Of a DNA stretch of 36,025 nucleotides, positions 15,697 through 24,796 are shown in pieces. The notes beneath the pieces are model-generated. The model did no database searches, was not told the origin of the DNA, and saw only the letters and a list, made by a program, of their open reading frames with translations. Position 1 is the stretch's first letter; each line of letters begins with the position of its first letter. The position numbers and the translations under genes are program-made. The stretch is from Gallionella sp. (GTDB lineage Bacteria; Pseudomonadota; Gammaproteobacteria; Burkholderiales; Gallionellaceae): positions 1 to 36,025 of the forward strand of contig JAQTYN010000035.1 in assembly GCA_028688275.1 (NCBI GenBank), in the 5' to 3' direction.

Positions 15697-17694
15697 CTAA
15701 AACAACCATGAACCCAGTTGGTAATAATCAAAACCGCTGCTGCGTCCGCCCAAACAGCCCGCCAGAAAGTCTTCCGTTTTTCTAAATTGCGTCAGCTTGA
15801 GTGGCCAGTCGGATAAGCCGTGACCCGCTCCTGGCACCAGCCAGAAATCCACATTTTTGTTGTATTGTTTCAATTTATCGACCATCTCTATGCTTTGTTC
15901 CTTGCGAACCCTGACATCGTCTTCCCCCTGGATAACCATCAAGGGTTTGGTAATGTCGGCGGCTTTATATAACGGAGACTTTGCCTGCATGATTTTTCGA
16001 TCCGCCTCCTTTGCTGGGTCTCCTGCATAGCGATACCAGAGATCCATTTCCAGTTTCCAGTAGGGCGGGAAATCTTCAACAAGTTTTACCAGTTCTGTCG
16101 GCCCAAACATATCGATGCCGCAGGCAAAAGTATCAGGTGTAAAACTCAATCCCACCAATGCAGCATAGCCGCCGTAGCTTCCTCCGACGATGGCGATTTT
16201 AGCTGGGTCGGCAATGCCTTGAGCGATAGCCCAGTCGACGCCGTCGAGCAGATCATCCTGCATCTTCCCCGCAAATTCACCGACGGCCAGCTCTTCGAAG
16301 TGGCGACCATAGCCTGTTGAGCCGCGAAAGTTGATTTGCATAACCGCATAGCCGCGATTGGCGAGAAACTGAATTTCTGAATCGTAGTGCCATAAAACCC
16401 GTCCCCATGGCCCGCCGTGTACCCATAGCACCATCGGTAATCGATGCGCAGGCACGTCTTTGGGTAGCGTCAGATAACCGTGCAGCGGTATGTGATCCCG
16501 ACTCATGATCTCGATCGGCTTGGTATCGGTCAGGCTATCCTTGTAGACCAGACTCGGCGAAGAACCGAGTAATTCAAGATGATTGTGCTCAAGGTCATAA
16601 AGGTAATATTCATATCCCTTATCTGAATTCATATTTATCGTTAGATGATGGAATGGATTGTCGCTGCTCACGATGTCGAAATTTGCATGCGCCTGATTTT
16701 TCATAAAGCCAAAGGCCGCATCAAGCGTGTGATCCAGTACCACGGCTTTGGGGTAATCAGGATCAAGGAACGCGATGAGCGGTTCGCCTGTGACTGGATG
16801 TGTGTAAACCCTGGATATGTCGACTGTCGGATCGGCATAGATAAGTTTTTCCATGCCTGAGTCGGCGGCAAGTTCGATTAAGGCCTTCCGATCCCGACCT
16901 TTATTGGAAAGCAGATAGACGCGGCTACCCTTGTCAAGAGTACCGACGACAGACACATTGTCGTCTGATGTCCACTGGTATACGCTTTTGTAACCTTTAC
17001 CCCCCTGTTGAATAATCTCCAGCGAATAGTTGTTCGCCTGTTTGACGATACGCCCTGTCAACTCTCCCTGCGGACTGGTCAGCCATTGAGTTACATTGCC
17101 CGGATTCTGCGCGATCAGGGTCTGTTCTTTGTTGTCGATGTTGACGCGGTATAAATCGAAAACGGTCTTGTCACGCTGATTGTTCGAAATCAGGAGATGT
17201 ACGGCATCGTTCGGGATTTGATGAACCAGAAGCGATTTCACACCGCCGAAAGGCGAAATGATTGTATAAATTTTATTCTCGTCGGCTTGTTCGGTATCGA
17301 TCGTGACTACCAATGTGTTTTCAGTCCCTGATTCATTTAAAGTATTACAAATAAGATGGCGATTGTCCTGTGCCCAAACAAAATCAGGCACCCCGTGAAA
17401 CATGCCTGCGGGGATGGTGCGCAGGGTATTGTTCTCAAGATTTTTGATGTAGATGTGCAGAGAAACACCCTTGACCGCAATCCAGGCCAGCTTTTTACCA
17501 TCGGGCGAAATCTGATAATTGAAATTGCTGCCCCGATTCGCCACGAAATCGTGAACAGGGATCAGCTCTGGCAAGCCCGTAGCGGTTTTCAGACTCGGGT
17601 GGACAGCGGAAGTAGCGCAACCCGTCAGCGTCGCGATCAAAATCAGTAAACTTGGTATTTTCATATAGAGCGCAAAAGGGATCAGGTCTTTCAT
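15697..17694 (-). CDS. S9 family (prolyl oligopeptidase-type) lipoprotein peptidase
   Basis: Serine peptidase likely acting on peptides at the membrane surface in the periplasm. The product is 665 residues from this start. A WD-like beta-propeller occupies roughly the first 400 residues, with repeated SPDGKKLAWIA and DNRHLICNT type strands. The C-terminal alpha/beta hydrolase has WVHGGPWGR, the nucleophile elbow VGGSYGGYAAL, the Asp region GEDDVRVRKEQS and the His region VPGAGHGLSDWP, giving a complete triad. The lipobox LTGC follows LLILIA. Two starts are possible: ATG 17664 (MKIPSLL...), which has no Shine-Dalgarno, and ATG 17694 (MKDLIPFALYMKIPSLL), which has GGAGGA eight bases upstream. 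Both ATG and Shine-Dalgarno at 17694 lie in repeat copy B. I chose 17694 for that reason. The gene is flanked by repeats on both sides, so it may have been moved as a block. Confidence 0.88.
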   Translation of the reverse strand: MKDLIPFALYMKIPSLLILIATLTGCATSAVHPSLKTATGLPELIPVHDFVANRGSNFNYQISPDGKKLAWIAVKGVSLHIYIKNLENNTLRTIPAGMFHGVPDFVWAQDNRHLICNTLNESGTENTLVVTIDTEQADENKIYTIISPFGGVKSLLVHQIPNDAVHLLISNNQRDKTVFDLYRVNIDNKEQTLIAQNPGNVTQWLTSPQGELTGRIVKQANNYSLEIIQQGGKGYKSVYQWTSDDNVSVVGTLDKGSRVYLLSNKGRDRKALIELAADSGMEKLIYADPTVDISRVYTHPVTGEPLIAFLDPDYPKAVVLDHTLDAAFGFMKNQAHANFDIVSSDNPFHHLTINMNSDKGYEYYLYDLEHNHLELLGSSPSLVYKDSLTDTKPIEIMSRDHIPLHGYLTLPKDVPAHRLPMVLWVHGGPWGRVLWHYDSEIQFLANRGYAVMQINFRGSTGYGRHFEELAVGEFAGKMQDDLLDGVDWAIAQGIADPAKIAIVGGSYGGYAALVGLSFTPDTFACGIDMFGPTELVKLVEDFPPYWKLEMDLWYRYAGDPAKEADRKIMQAKSPLYKAADITKPLMVIQGEDDVRVRKEQSIEMVDKLKQYNKNVDFWLVPGAGHGLSDWPLKLTQFRKTEDFLAGCLGGRSSGFDYYQLGSWLF

Positions 17695-17798
17695 TATCAC
17701 ATTCCTCCAATTGTATGCTGCTGGCTTCTTGAATTCATACACTTTCACCCATCGATTAAATTGTTATCCATCGTGATAAAGGACTTTTAGGCGACGGG
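17674..17798 (-). repeat. translation-start repeat, copy B (upstream of the S9 peptidase gene)
   Basis: Second long copy, aligned to 15452-15575 with a few substitutions and a one-base indel. The Shine-Dalgarno is at 17703-17708 and the ATG at 17692-17694. Similarity with copy A again ends after CCCTTTT, where the peptidase sequence begins. Confidence 0.85.
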
Positions 17799-17831
17799 GG
17801 ATCTTAAGAAGGTACTGATGTATTCGGTTTT

Positions 17832-17895
17832 GTAGTTTTTGCTGAAGCAAAAATACTTTTGTATCAATGGACTGGATTCCGACCTTCGTCGGAAT
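17832..17895. repeat. two small hairpins 3' of rdgC
   Basis: TTTTTGC-TGAA-GCAAAAA at 17836-17853 and ATTCCGAC-CTTC-GTCGGAAT at 17876-17895. The second belongs to the widespread GGATTCC..TTC..GGAATGAC intergenic repeat type. Either could help end rdgC transcripts, but neither has a clear U run on the minus strand. Confidence 0.6.
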
Positions 17896-17916
17896 GACGA
17901 ATAAATCAGTGAATTC

Positions 17917-18822
17917 TTAACTTTTCTGAGCAACCTCACCGCCTAGGGCATGAACCAAGTCGTCTAACAATTGCGCCAACTCCCCTGCCATCAAGGTAAA
18001 GTCCAGATCAAATAGTTCTTCTGGGGTATCCGCCAAGCTGGTCGATTCTTCTTTGATGATATCCAAAAAGGCGAGCCGTTTGATTTGCAATTGCTCGGTC
18101 AAAACAAAGGAAATACGATTATTCCAAGTCAAGCCTAAACGGGTCGCGCGCTTACCGTCGGCAATATGCTTGAGAATTTCTTCGCCTTCCAACGCGTGAT
18201 TGGCGTAGCGCACGGTGGCTTTACTTTCGCCTGTCGCGCGCAACTCTAGCTCACGGTCTATGCTAAAACCCGCTGGGGCATCGCCACTCGCCAACCAATC
18301 GGTCATGGCGGCAGTGGGCGAAAGTTCGGTGTGCAGCAACTGCAACGGCAAGTCGTCCACGGTTTTGCTCAATTGCTCCAACACCGCTTCCGCCTTGGCA
18401 GTCGAAGCCGCATCTATCACCAACCAGCCATTGACAGGGTCTATCCACACATAAGTCATGCTGCGCAGCGCAAAGGCACGCGGCAGCAAGGTTTCCGTCA
18501 TCTGTTCTTTTAATTCTTTCAGCTCTTTGCGCCCGACTTTATAGCCTTGCTGCGCCTCAATCTCCACCACGCGCGCCTTGGTGAACTGATTGACAATGGT
18601 GGTGGGCAATAATTTTTGCTCCATGCCCAAGGCGATGAGCATTTGCTGATTCAGGGTCAGGACAAAAAGCTCCTCCCCCCGCACAGGCACCCAACCCCGA
18701 CTGAGCTTATCCAAGCCCGCACAAGTCTGTAGCGGCTTAAGCGCGAGCTTTTCTTGCAACGCAGCAGGTTGTGCCACCCAATTCGGTGGCATACGATATA
18801 TAAACAGACTTTTAAACCACAT
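17917..18822 (-). CDS. rdgC: recombination-associated protein RdgC
   Basis: DNA-binding ring protein of the nucleoid that modulates RecA-dependent recombination. The 301 residues compare with 303 in E. coli. The start MWFKSLFIYRMP is the family N-terminus. LKPLQTCAGLDKLSRGWVP (LKPLQTC, then SRGWVP), KLLPTTIVNQ, the helix VGRKELKELKEQM and TYVWIDPVNGWLVIDA (TYVWIDP, GWLVID) are all present. GGGAG sits close upstream of the ATG, and two TATAAT hexamers lie within the 35 bases before it (18838-18843 and 18849-18854, minus strand). It appears to be a single-gene unit. Confidence 0.95.
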   Translation of the reverse strand: MWFKSLFIYRMPPNWVAQPAALQEKLALKPLQTCAGLDKLSRGWVPVRGEELFVLTLNQQMLIALGMEQKLLPTTIVNQFTKARVVEIEAQQGYKVGRKELKELKEQMTETLLPRAFALRSMTYVWIDPVNGWLVIDAASTAKAEAVLEQLSKTVDDLPLQLLHTELSPTAAMTDWLASGDAPAGFSIDRELELRATGESKATVRYANHALEGEEILKHIADGKRATRLGLTWNNRISFVLTEQLQIKRLAFLDIIKEESTSLADTPEELFDLDFTLMAGELAQLLDDLVHALGGEVAQKS

Positions 18823-18837
18823 GACCTACTCCCTAAA

Positions 18838-18854
18838 ATTATAGTGCGATTATA
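18838..18854 (-). promoter_or_regulatory. two candidate -10 hexamers for rdgC
   Basis: TATAAT occurs twice on the minus strand, at 18838-18843 and 18849-18854. The first almost touches the Shine-Dalgarno GGGAG, so the outer one is more plausible. No good -35 hexamer could be matched at 16-18 bases. Confidence 0.4.
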
Positions 18855-18907
18855 CTGAGTCACACGGCAGCATGACGCACAAGCTAAACATGGCAACCCA
18901 AAATGAA

Positions 18908-18930
18908 AAAGCCCGCTTATCGCGGGCTTT
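18908..18930 (-). terminator. intrinsic terminator of the bacteriohemerythrin gene
   Basis: A nine-base stem AAAGCCCGC/GCGGGCTTT with a five-base loop, followed on the minus strand by a T-rich stretch. It starts 18 bases past the stop codon. On the plus strand it ends AAAAAA, so it acts mainly leftwards. Confidence 0.85.
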
Positions 18931-18947
18931 AAAAAAGATCAAACTTG

Positions 18948-19406
18948 TTATCTAAAAAAAGCACCTATTGAACGTTTAAACCAGCCACCCTCATTTTTAT
19001 TCTCGACCAGATTTTCGATTCTATCCTTCACCGCATGTACGTAAGCCATATCATCACGTTTGATATGGTGATACAACCAAGTGCTGACCATATCATATAG
19101 TTGTTCAGAAACATCTTTTCCTGCTGCATGGTCATTTTTGTAAGTGGAAATACGCTTAATGAAGGTGTCATGGATCACCTTATGCGAATCCAGAAACTCA
19201 TAATGCGCCTCCGTCAACAAGTTTTCTTCAAACGCAAAATGCGATACCGTGTAATCCGTTAACTCATCTAGCACATGCCCAACAGCATCACGATTATGCA
19301 ATTTCATCGCTTCATCCAACTCATTGATGTAGTCGAAAATTTGCTTATGCTGCGAATCAATTACCGCTATGCCTGTTTCCCAATCACTCGTCCACACTAT
19401 TGCCAT
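18948..19406 (-). CDS. bacteriohemerythrin
   Basis: Cytosolic four-helix oxygen-binding protein with a non-haem di-iron site, 152 residues. All ligand motifs are visible: WETGIAVIDSQHKQIF (His20), the HFAFEENLL motif (His and Glu), the LDSHKVIHDTF histidines and the C-terminal WLYHHIKRDDMAYV (His and Asp). It starts MAIVWTSDWETG, typical of single-domain bacteriohemerythrins. These deliver or buffer oxygen for respiration or oxygenases, or protect against oxygen. It is monocistronic between rne and rdgC and has its own terminator. The extra C-terminal tail (NEGGWFKRSIGAFFR) is amphipathic and unusual; it might touch the membrane. Confidence 0.95.
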   Translation of the reverse strand: MAIVWTSDWETGIAVIDSQHKQIFDYINELDEAMKLHNRDAVGHVLDELTDYTVSHFAFEENLLTEAHYEFLDSHKVIHDTFIKRISTYKNDHAAGKDVSEQLYDMVSTWLYHHIKRDDMAYVHAVKDRIENLVENKNEGGWFKRSIGAFFR

Positions 19407-19564
19407 GCTCTTCTCCCTTTGCCACCAAACTATACAAGATTAATAAAACAAGCCATTAAATGATTATGAGCCACAAAGTCCTTTTCAGACGGCATAGTTT
19501 AACGCAAATTAACCCTACTATTCATCAATGTTTACCCTGCGCAAAAAAATTCTAGTGCGGACAA

Positions 19565-19599
19565 CAACCGCCCGCATATAACAACGACAGGGGCGGTTG
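19565..19599 (-). terminator. inverted repeat 3' of rne, possible terminator
   Basis: CAACCGCCC and GGGCGGTTG form a nine-base stem around a 17-base spacer, 26 bases beyond the rne stop codon. There is no U run, so its role as an intrinsic terminator is uncertain; it may instead protect the mRNA 3' end. Confidence 0.4.
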
Positions 19600-19624
19600 A
19601 GAATCGAAAGCGTTCTAATTAATA

Positions 19625-22141
19625 TTAGTGATGGGTTTCCACCTGTACTAATGGTTCATTTTCGACATAAACCTCTCGTTGGCGGGCACGGCGACGAGGA
19701 CTCGCAGCTTGAGCATGTTGCACACTGGGTGATGTCGAGGATTTGCTCGGATCAGTTTCAATCTGCACCAAGTCGATTCCTTTGCTTGTCACTTCCACAA
19801 CAGGCATCACAACCAAAGGCGCAACTGTTTCTACAACAACCACTTCCGCCACGGCACTTGGTACAGTAACGGTGGGTGCCTGATCACGCATACTTTTCGG
19901 CAACGCGATGTATTCGCTCGGTTTACGTTTAGTTACCCCCACTTGCACCACAATAGGTGATTCGGGATTTGTTTCAACTTGATTTCCCGCCGCTTCTGGC
20001 GCAACCACATCACGACGTTCACGCTCACGACGACCACCACGACGACGCGAACCTTCTCGCACAGCCGTTTCGTCTTCGTTCTCCAAGCCCACCAGCGCGG
20101 GCGTTTCCAACACAGCTTTCTCAACCACTTTTTCTACTGGCTTTTCTTCCGCAACACGGGGAGGACGAGGTTCGCGCGGCGGCTTTGGTGGACGTGGCTC
20201 ACGAGGTTCGCGGGGTTCACGCGGTTCGCGCACGTCTGGCATAGGCCGAGATTCCTGAGCTTTCGCAACGCCCTCTCCTTTAGGCGGACGCGGTTCGTTA
20301 CGATCACGACGCGGATTCGATTCACTGCGTTCGCCCTTCTCAGGACGCTCACCATTCCGTTCACGACGTTTATTATGGCTTGATTCACTACGTTGCTCAT
20401 TGTTTTCACGACGCGCAGCTGGGCGTGGCTTAGGCGCAACTGGTTTTGCAGGCGGCTCTTCTGCGCCCAGTGCTTTAAACCAACCCACGACCTTACCTAA
20501 CAAGGATGGCTTCACTTCTTCCACCTTCATCGGTGCAGGTTGCGCAGGCGTAATCCCTTGCACCACGGCTTGCGCACGGGTGGCTTTTTGCTGTTCCGCT
20601 GTGGGCGTGACGGGTTTGTCCGTCACAGGTTTTTCCACCATCTTGTAACTTGCCAACATCGGTTCGCCATTCAAATCATCGACTTTGACACGGCTGATGC
20701 TGTAGTTAGGTGTTTCCAAATGGGGATTGGGAATCAAGGTAATGCTGACTTTCAGACGCGATTCAATGCGGTGAATGTCGCCACGTTTTTCATTCAGCAA
20801 GAAGGTCGCCACATCCACAGGCACTTGCACGTGTATTGCCGAACTGCTGCCTTTCATGGCTTCTTCTTGCAAAATACGCAGGATATGCAACGCGGAAGAT
20901 TCAGTGCCGCGAATATGACCGATACCGCTACAACGTGGGCAGGACATGTAATTGCTTTCGCCTAAGCTCGGTTGCAAGCGTTGACGTGACAATTCTAACA
21001 AACCAAAGCGCGATATTTTGGCGGTTTGTACGCGGGCGCGGTCATAGCGTAAAGAATCGCGCAGACGATTTTCCACATCACGTTGGTTGCGGCTGTTTTC
21101 CATGTCGATAAAGTCGATCACGATCAGCCCACCTAAATCGCGCAAGCGCATTTGACGAGCGATTTCTTCCGCCGCTTCGAGGTTGGTATTGAGCGCAGTG
21201 GCTTCAATGTCCGAACCTTTAGTCGCACGAGCCGAGTTAATGTCAATCGCGGTCAGGGCTTCGGTATGGTCAATCACAATCGCGCCGCCTGAAGGCAAAC
21301 GCACTTCGCGGGCATGGGCAGATTCGATTTGATGTTCTATTTGAAAGCGCGAGAACAATGGCACGTCGTCTTCGTAGCGTTTGATGCGATCGACATTGTC
21401 GGGCATCACGGTGCTCATAAACGCCAACGCTTGTTGGTAGATTTCTTCGGTATCCACCAAAATTTCGCCGATTTCGGGATTGAAATAATCACGAATCGCA
21501 CGCACCACCAAACTGCTTTCCAGATAGATCAGCGAGGGTGCTTTTTCGGTTTTTGCTGCGCTATCAATCGCATCCCAGAGTTGCTTGAGGTAGTTCAAAT
21601 CCCATTGCAATTCTTCTTGGTTACGCCCGATGCCAGCGGTGCGAGCAATGATGCTCATGCCATTTGGCACTTCCACGTGCGACAACACTTCGCGTAATTC
21701 TGCGCGTTCATCGCCTTCAATACGACGTGAAACCCCACCACCATTGGGATTGTTGGGCATCAACACGATGTAACGACCCGCCAAGCTGACATAAGTGGTG
21801 AGTGCCGCGCCTTTGTTGCCGCGCTCATCTTTTTCCACTTGCACCAATAACTCTTGGCCTTCGCGCAAGGCTTCCTTGATGTTAGGGCGATTACCGCAAT
21901 TAGGTTGATAAAACTGGGGGGCGACTTCTTTGAAAGGTAAAAATCCGTGACGTGTACCGCCGTATTCGACGAAACAGGCTTCTAAACTAGGCTCGATGCG
22001 GGTGATAACAGCTTTGTAGATATTACTTTTACGTTGTTCTTTACCAGCGGTTTCAATGTCGAGGTCAATCAGTTTTTGACCATCCACAATGGCGACACGT
22101 AGTTCTTCTGGCTGTGTCGCATTGAATAACATGCGTTTCAT
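19625..22141 (-). CDS. rne: ribonuclease E
   Basis: Essential endoribonuclease for mRNA decay and rRNA/tRNA processing, and scaffold of the degradosome. The 838 residues are shorter than E. coli RNase E (1061) because the C-terminal half is reduced. The start MKRMLFNATQPEELRVAIVD is canonical. Then come the S1 domain (GTRHGFLPFKEV), the 5' sensor and RNase H-like region, and the DNase I-like catalytic region GAIVIDHTEALTAIDINS with its Asp residues and VIDFIDMENSRNQ. The Zn-link is CPRCSGIGHIRGT. From about residue 520 the protein is disordered and rich in Arg, Pro and Glu, with a PREPREPRE run and Arg clusters (GSRRRGGRRERERR) like the RNA-binding AR segments. It is divergent from rluC, as in E. 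coli, across a 441-base leader region. Confidence 0.97.
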   Translation of the reverse strand: MKRMLFNATQPEELRVAIVDGQKLIDLDIETAGKEQRKSNIYKAVITRIEPSLEACFVEYGGTRHGFLPFKEVAPQFYQPNCGNRPNIKEALREGQELLVQVEKDERGNKGAALTTYVSLAGRYIVLMPNNPNGGGVSRRIEGDERAELREVLSHVEVPNGMSIIARTAGIGRNQEELQWDLNYLKQLWDAIDSAAKTEKAPSLIYLESSLVVRAIRDYFNPEIGEILVDTEEIYQQALAFMSTVMPDNVDRIKRYEDDVPLFSRFQIEHQIESAHAREVRLPSGGAIVIDHTEALTAIDINSARATKGSDIEATALNTNLEAAEEIARQMRLRDLGGLIVIDFIDMENSRNQRDVENRLRDSLRYDRARVQTAKISRFGLLELSRQRLQPSLGESNYMSCPRCSGIGHIRGTESSALHILRILQEEAMKGSSSAIHVQVPVDVATFLLNEKRGDIHRIESRLKVSITLIPNPHLETPNYSISRVKVDDLNGEPMLASYKMVEKPVTDKPVTPTAEQQKATRAQAVVQGITPAQPAPMKVEEVKPSLLGKVVGWFKALGAEEPPAKPVAPKPRPAARRENNEQRSESSHNKRRERNGERPEKGERSESNPRRDRNEPRPPKGEGVAKAQESRPMPDVREPREPREPREPRPPKPPREPRPPRVAEEKPVEKVVEKAVLETPALVGLENEDETAVREGSRRRGGRRERERRDVVAPEAAGNQVETNPESPIVVQVGVTKRKPSEYIALPKSMRDQAPTVTVPSAVAEVVVVETVAPLVVMPVVEVTSKGIDLVQIETDPSKSSTSPSVQHAQAASPRRRARQREVYVENEPLVQVETHH

Positions 22142-22582
22142 ATTTATTTTTCTCCCGCGCTCTTACACGGGTCAAACCAAGCTACATCCAGTTAAATGTG
22201 ACCAACACCATCGTGCAAGCAGGCAAACGAGGGGTCACACATCTTGTATAGTTCATTAGTTTTTTAAAATTCTTTGTAGGGGAATTCGGTTCTCTATCGT
22301 AGCGATGTCATGCTCAGGCACTTCACTCGCGTACTCAGTTATTCAGAATTTCCTTCTGGTGAGGTCACTTTGGCGACGTCACGAAAAATCCACAGGTGCT
22401 TTGAGCGCGTAAATCAATTACTATCGTTGCTGGTTCCGGTGAGCGATATTAACCGGGCTGCGTTGGGAAGGGTGGCGGCGCACCGCGCCGTCGCTTGTTT
22501 GCCAAGAATCCATTCCTAAAACCGAGAATACATCCTAAAGTTACTCACTTCCAATTCGCGCAAGCGGCGAAGTATAAGCATA
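22142..22582. promoter_or_regulatory. rne-rluC divergent intergenic region with probable rne 5' leader
   Basis: A 441-base gene-free interval between divergent rne and rluC. E. coli has the same arrangement, with a long structured rne leader that mediates autoregulation. Here a strong hairpin-forming stretch GGCGGCGCACCGCGCC lies at about 22472-22487. GGAG precedes the rne ATG. I infer an RNase E-sensitive leader by synteny; the sequence alone does not prove it. Confidence 0.55.
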
Positions 22583-23527
22583 ATGAATAGTTTAAGCAAA
22601 GAATCTGTGACGTTCCTAACCATCGACGAAAGCGGCGCATCGCAACGTGTTGATAACTTCTTGTTTCGTCATTTAAAAGGGGTACCCAAGAGCCATATCT
22701 ACCGCATCTTGCGTGGTGAGGTGCGCGTCAATAAAAAGCGTATCGACCAAACCTACCGTTTGCAACTGGGTGACATCGTGCGTATTCCCCCCATTCGTGT
22801 CGCTGAAAAGGCCGAAGTGGAAACCACCTTCATCCCCACCGTGGAATTCCCCATTATCTTTGAGGACGAAGCCTTGTTGGTCATCAACAAACCCTCTGGC
22901 GTGGCGGTGCATGGCGGCAGCGGGGTCAGTTTTGGCGTGATAGAACAAATGCGCAATGCGCGCCCACAAGCTAAATTTTTAGAATTAGTCCATCGACTGG
23001 ATCGCGAAACGTCAGGGATTTTGCTGCTGGCGAAAAAACGTTCCGCGCTGGTGGCGATGCACGAAACCATGCGCGAAGGTAACAGCGACAAACGCTATTT
23101 CGCGTTGGTGTTGGGGCAATGGAAAAATGCCCGCCAACACGTCAAACTGCCGCTGTTCAAATTTGACACGCCCCAAGGGGAAAAACGCGTCATGGTGCGG
23201 GATGACGGACAAGCTTCGCATACCATTTTCAATTTGCAGAAAAGTTGGGATGAATTCACCCTGCTTGAAGCCGAACTCAAAACAGGGCGCACCCACCAAA
23301 TCCGCGTGCATTTATCCCATTTAGGCTACCCGATCGCAGGCGATGACAAATACGGCGACTTTGCCCGCAACAAAGCCTTGATGAAGCAAGGACTGAAACG
23401 CATGTTCTTACACGCCCACTCCATTGCCTTCGCCCATCCGTTGACAGGAGAAGCCATGCACCTCACCGCACCGCTACCAAAAGAATTACAAAACTTTGCC
23501 GATAAATTAAATGGATTGGCGGATTGA
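22583..23527 (+). CDS. rluC: 23S rRNA pseudouridine synthase RluC
   Basis: Makes pseudouridine at 23S rRNA positions 955, 2504 and 2580 (E. coli numbering). The 314-residue product has an N-terminal S4 domain (RVDNFLFRHLKGVPKSHIYR, then ILRGEVRVN) and the RluA-type catalytic domain, with HRLDRETSGILLLAK containing the catalytic Asp. Further motifs are KRYFALVLG, LKTGRTHQIRVHLSHLGYPI (TGRTHQIRVHL) and the C-terminal LHAHSIAFAHPLTG. RluC rather than RluD is supported by the divergent rne neighbour. It ends 176 bases before the CDF gene. Confidence 0.95.
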   Translation: MNSLSKESVTFLTIDESGASQRVDNFLFRHLKGVPKSHIYRILRGEVRVNKKRIDQTYRLQLGDIVRIPPIRVAEKAEVETTFIPTVEFPIIFEDEALLVINKPSGVAVHGGSGVSFGVIEQMRNARPQAKFLELVHRLDRETSGILLLAKKRSALVAMHETMREGNSDKRYFALVLGQWKNARQHVKLPLFKFDTPQGEKRVMVRDDGQASHTIFNLQKSWDEFTLLEAELKTGRTHQIRVHLSHLGYPIAGDDKYGDFARNKALMKQGLKRMFLHAHSIAFAHPLTGEAMHLTAPLPKELQNFADKLNGLAD

Positions 23528-23702
23528 TGACAACAGTAGGTCTGCGTAAGGAGTTTAATCGCGTATCGCGACAGCATTGTCGGTTACGGCGCAAAGTAGG
23601 AGTCACTGAGGTTCAACAGGCAATTGAACGCATTGCGCCTTGCCACACGCAGACCACCATTCACATTTACCATTGAAAATATTTTTCTATTAATCTCAAA
23701 CG

Positions 23703-24605
23703 ATGCCCACGACTTCCCTTAAAAAATACGCTTGGCTGTCTATCGCGGCGGCGATTGCGACTATTTTACTCAAAGGGGTGGCGTGGTGGTTGACGGGGTC
23801 AGTGGGGCTATTGTCGGACGCGATTGAATCCTTTGTGAATTTGGCGGGGGCGATGATGGCACTGTGGATGCTGACCCTCGCTGCGTTGCCTGAGGATGAA
23901 GATTATTCGCATGGGCACAGTAAAGCTGAGTATTTTTCCAGCGCGTTTGAGGGGTTTTTAATTTTAGTGGCGGCGGTGAGCATTGCCTACACCGCCATCC
24001 AGCGTTTACTCCATCCCCAAGCACTCGAGGCGGTGGGTTGGGGGATCGCAGTATCCATCCTCGCCTCCGTCATTAACTTTGTCGTCGCTCGTATCTTGAT
24101 GCAAGCAGGACGACAATATCAGTCCATTACCCTAGAAGCCGATGCGCATCATTTGTTTACCGATGTCTGGACCTCGGTCGGGGTGATCGTTGCGGTGGGC
24201 TTGGTGTGGTTGAGCAATTGGCAATGGCTGGACCCTGTCATTGCACTGCTGGTTGCGGTAAACATCCTTTGGACGGCATGGCAGCTGATGCGCCGCTCCG
24301 CTGCGGGCTTGATGGATGCGTCTCTCCCGACAGAAAAGCTGGCTGAAATTGAAGCAATATTGACAAGCTATCGCCAACAAGGATTGGATTTTCATGCCCT
24401 GCGCACCCGCCAAGCGGGCAGGCGCACCTTTGCGACCTTGCACATCCTCGTGCCAGGCCATTGGACAGTACAGCAAGGACATAACTGGGCGGAGCGCGTA
24501 GAAGCGGACATTCATCATGTTTTGCCCTATTTGCACATCACCACCCATATTGAACCGCTCGAAGACCCCGTTTCCATGATAGACCAAGCACTGGATCGCC
24601 CCTAA
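23703..24605 (+). CDS. cation diffusion facilitator (CDF) family metal transporter
   Basis: Inner-membrane metal/proton antiporter of 300 residues, FieF-like in layout. It has about six transmembrane helices. The metal-site motif in TM2 reads [13 protein letters not shown], and in TM5 [14 protein letters not shown] (HxxxD). The His-rich loop is [14 protein letters not shown]. The cytosolic C-terminal domain ends [19 protein letters not shown]. The substrate is probably Zn, Fe or Mn, but cannot be fixed from sequence. TM2 carries D..E..N rather than the D...D of many zinc transporters, a slight oddity shared with some clades. No metal-responsive regulator lies nearby. Confidence 0.9.
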   Translation: MPTTSLKKYAWLSIAAAIATILLKGVAWWLTGSVGLLSDAIESFVNLAGAMMALWMLTLAALPEDEDYSHGHSKAEYFSSAFEGFLILVAAVSIAYTAIQRLLHPQALEAVGWGIAVSILASVINFVVARILMQAGRQYQSITLEADAHHLFTDVWTSVGVIVAVGLVWLSNWQWLDPVIALLVAVNILWTAWQLMRRSAAGLMDASLPTEKLAEIEAILTSYRQQGLDFHALRTRQAGRRTFATLHILVPGHWTVQQGHNWAERVEADIHHVLPYLHITTHIEPLEDPVSMIDQALDRP

Positions 24606-24796
24606 TTCCAATTCCATTTCTTCAGTGATAACGCGTTAGCTGCCTGCTAAACATTCACAGCTTGCCATGCAATGCCATATAAATGTATTCAATATAAATC
24701 TTTATAGCCAATTTAGATTTAGCGAGGTAACATTGAGACTCGCACGACATAACAACAATATTGCGAACTTCTAAAAATGACCAAGGAGAATCTATC

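Noticed and set aside
15452..17798. Composite transposon carrying the S9 peptidase between copies A and B
   Set aside because: The two copies are direct repeats flanking the gene, but there is no transposase, no terminal inverted repeat and no target duplication; separate insertions or a tandem duplication explain it as well.
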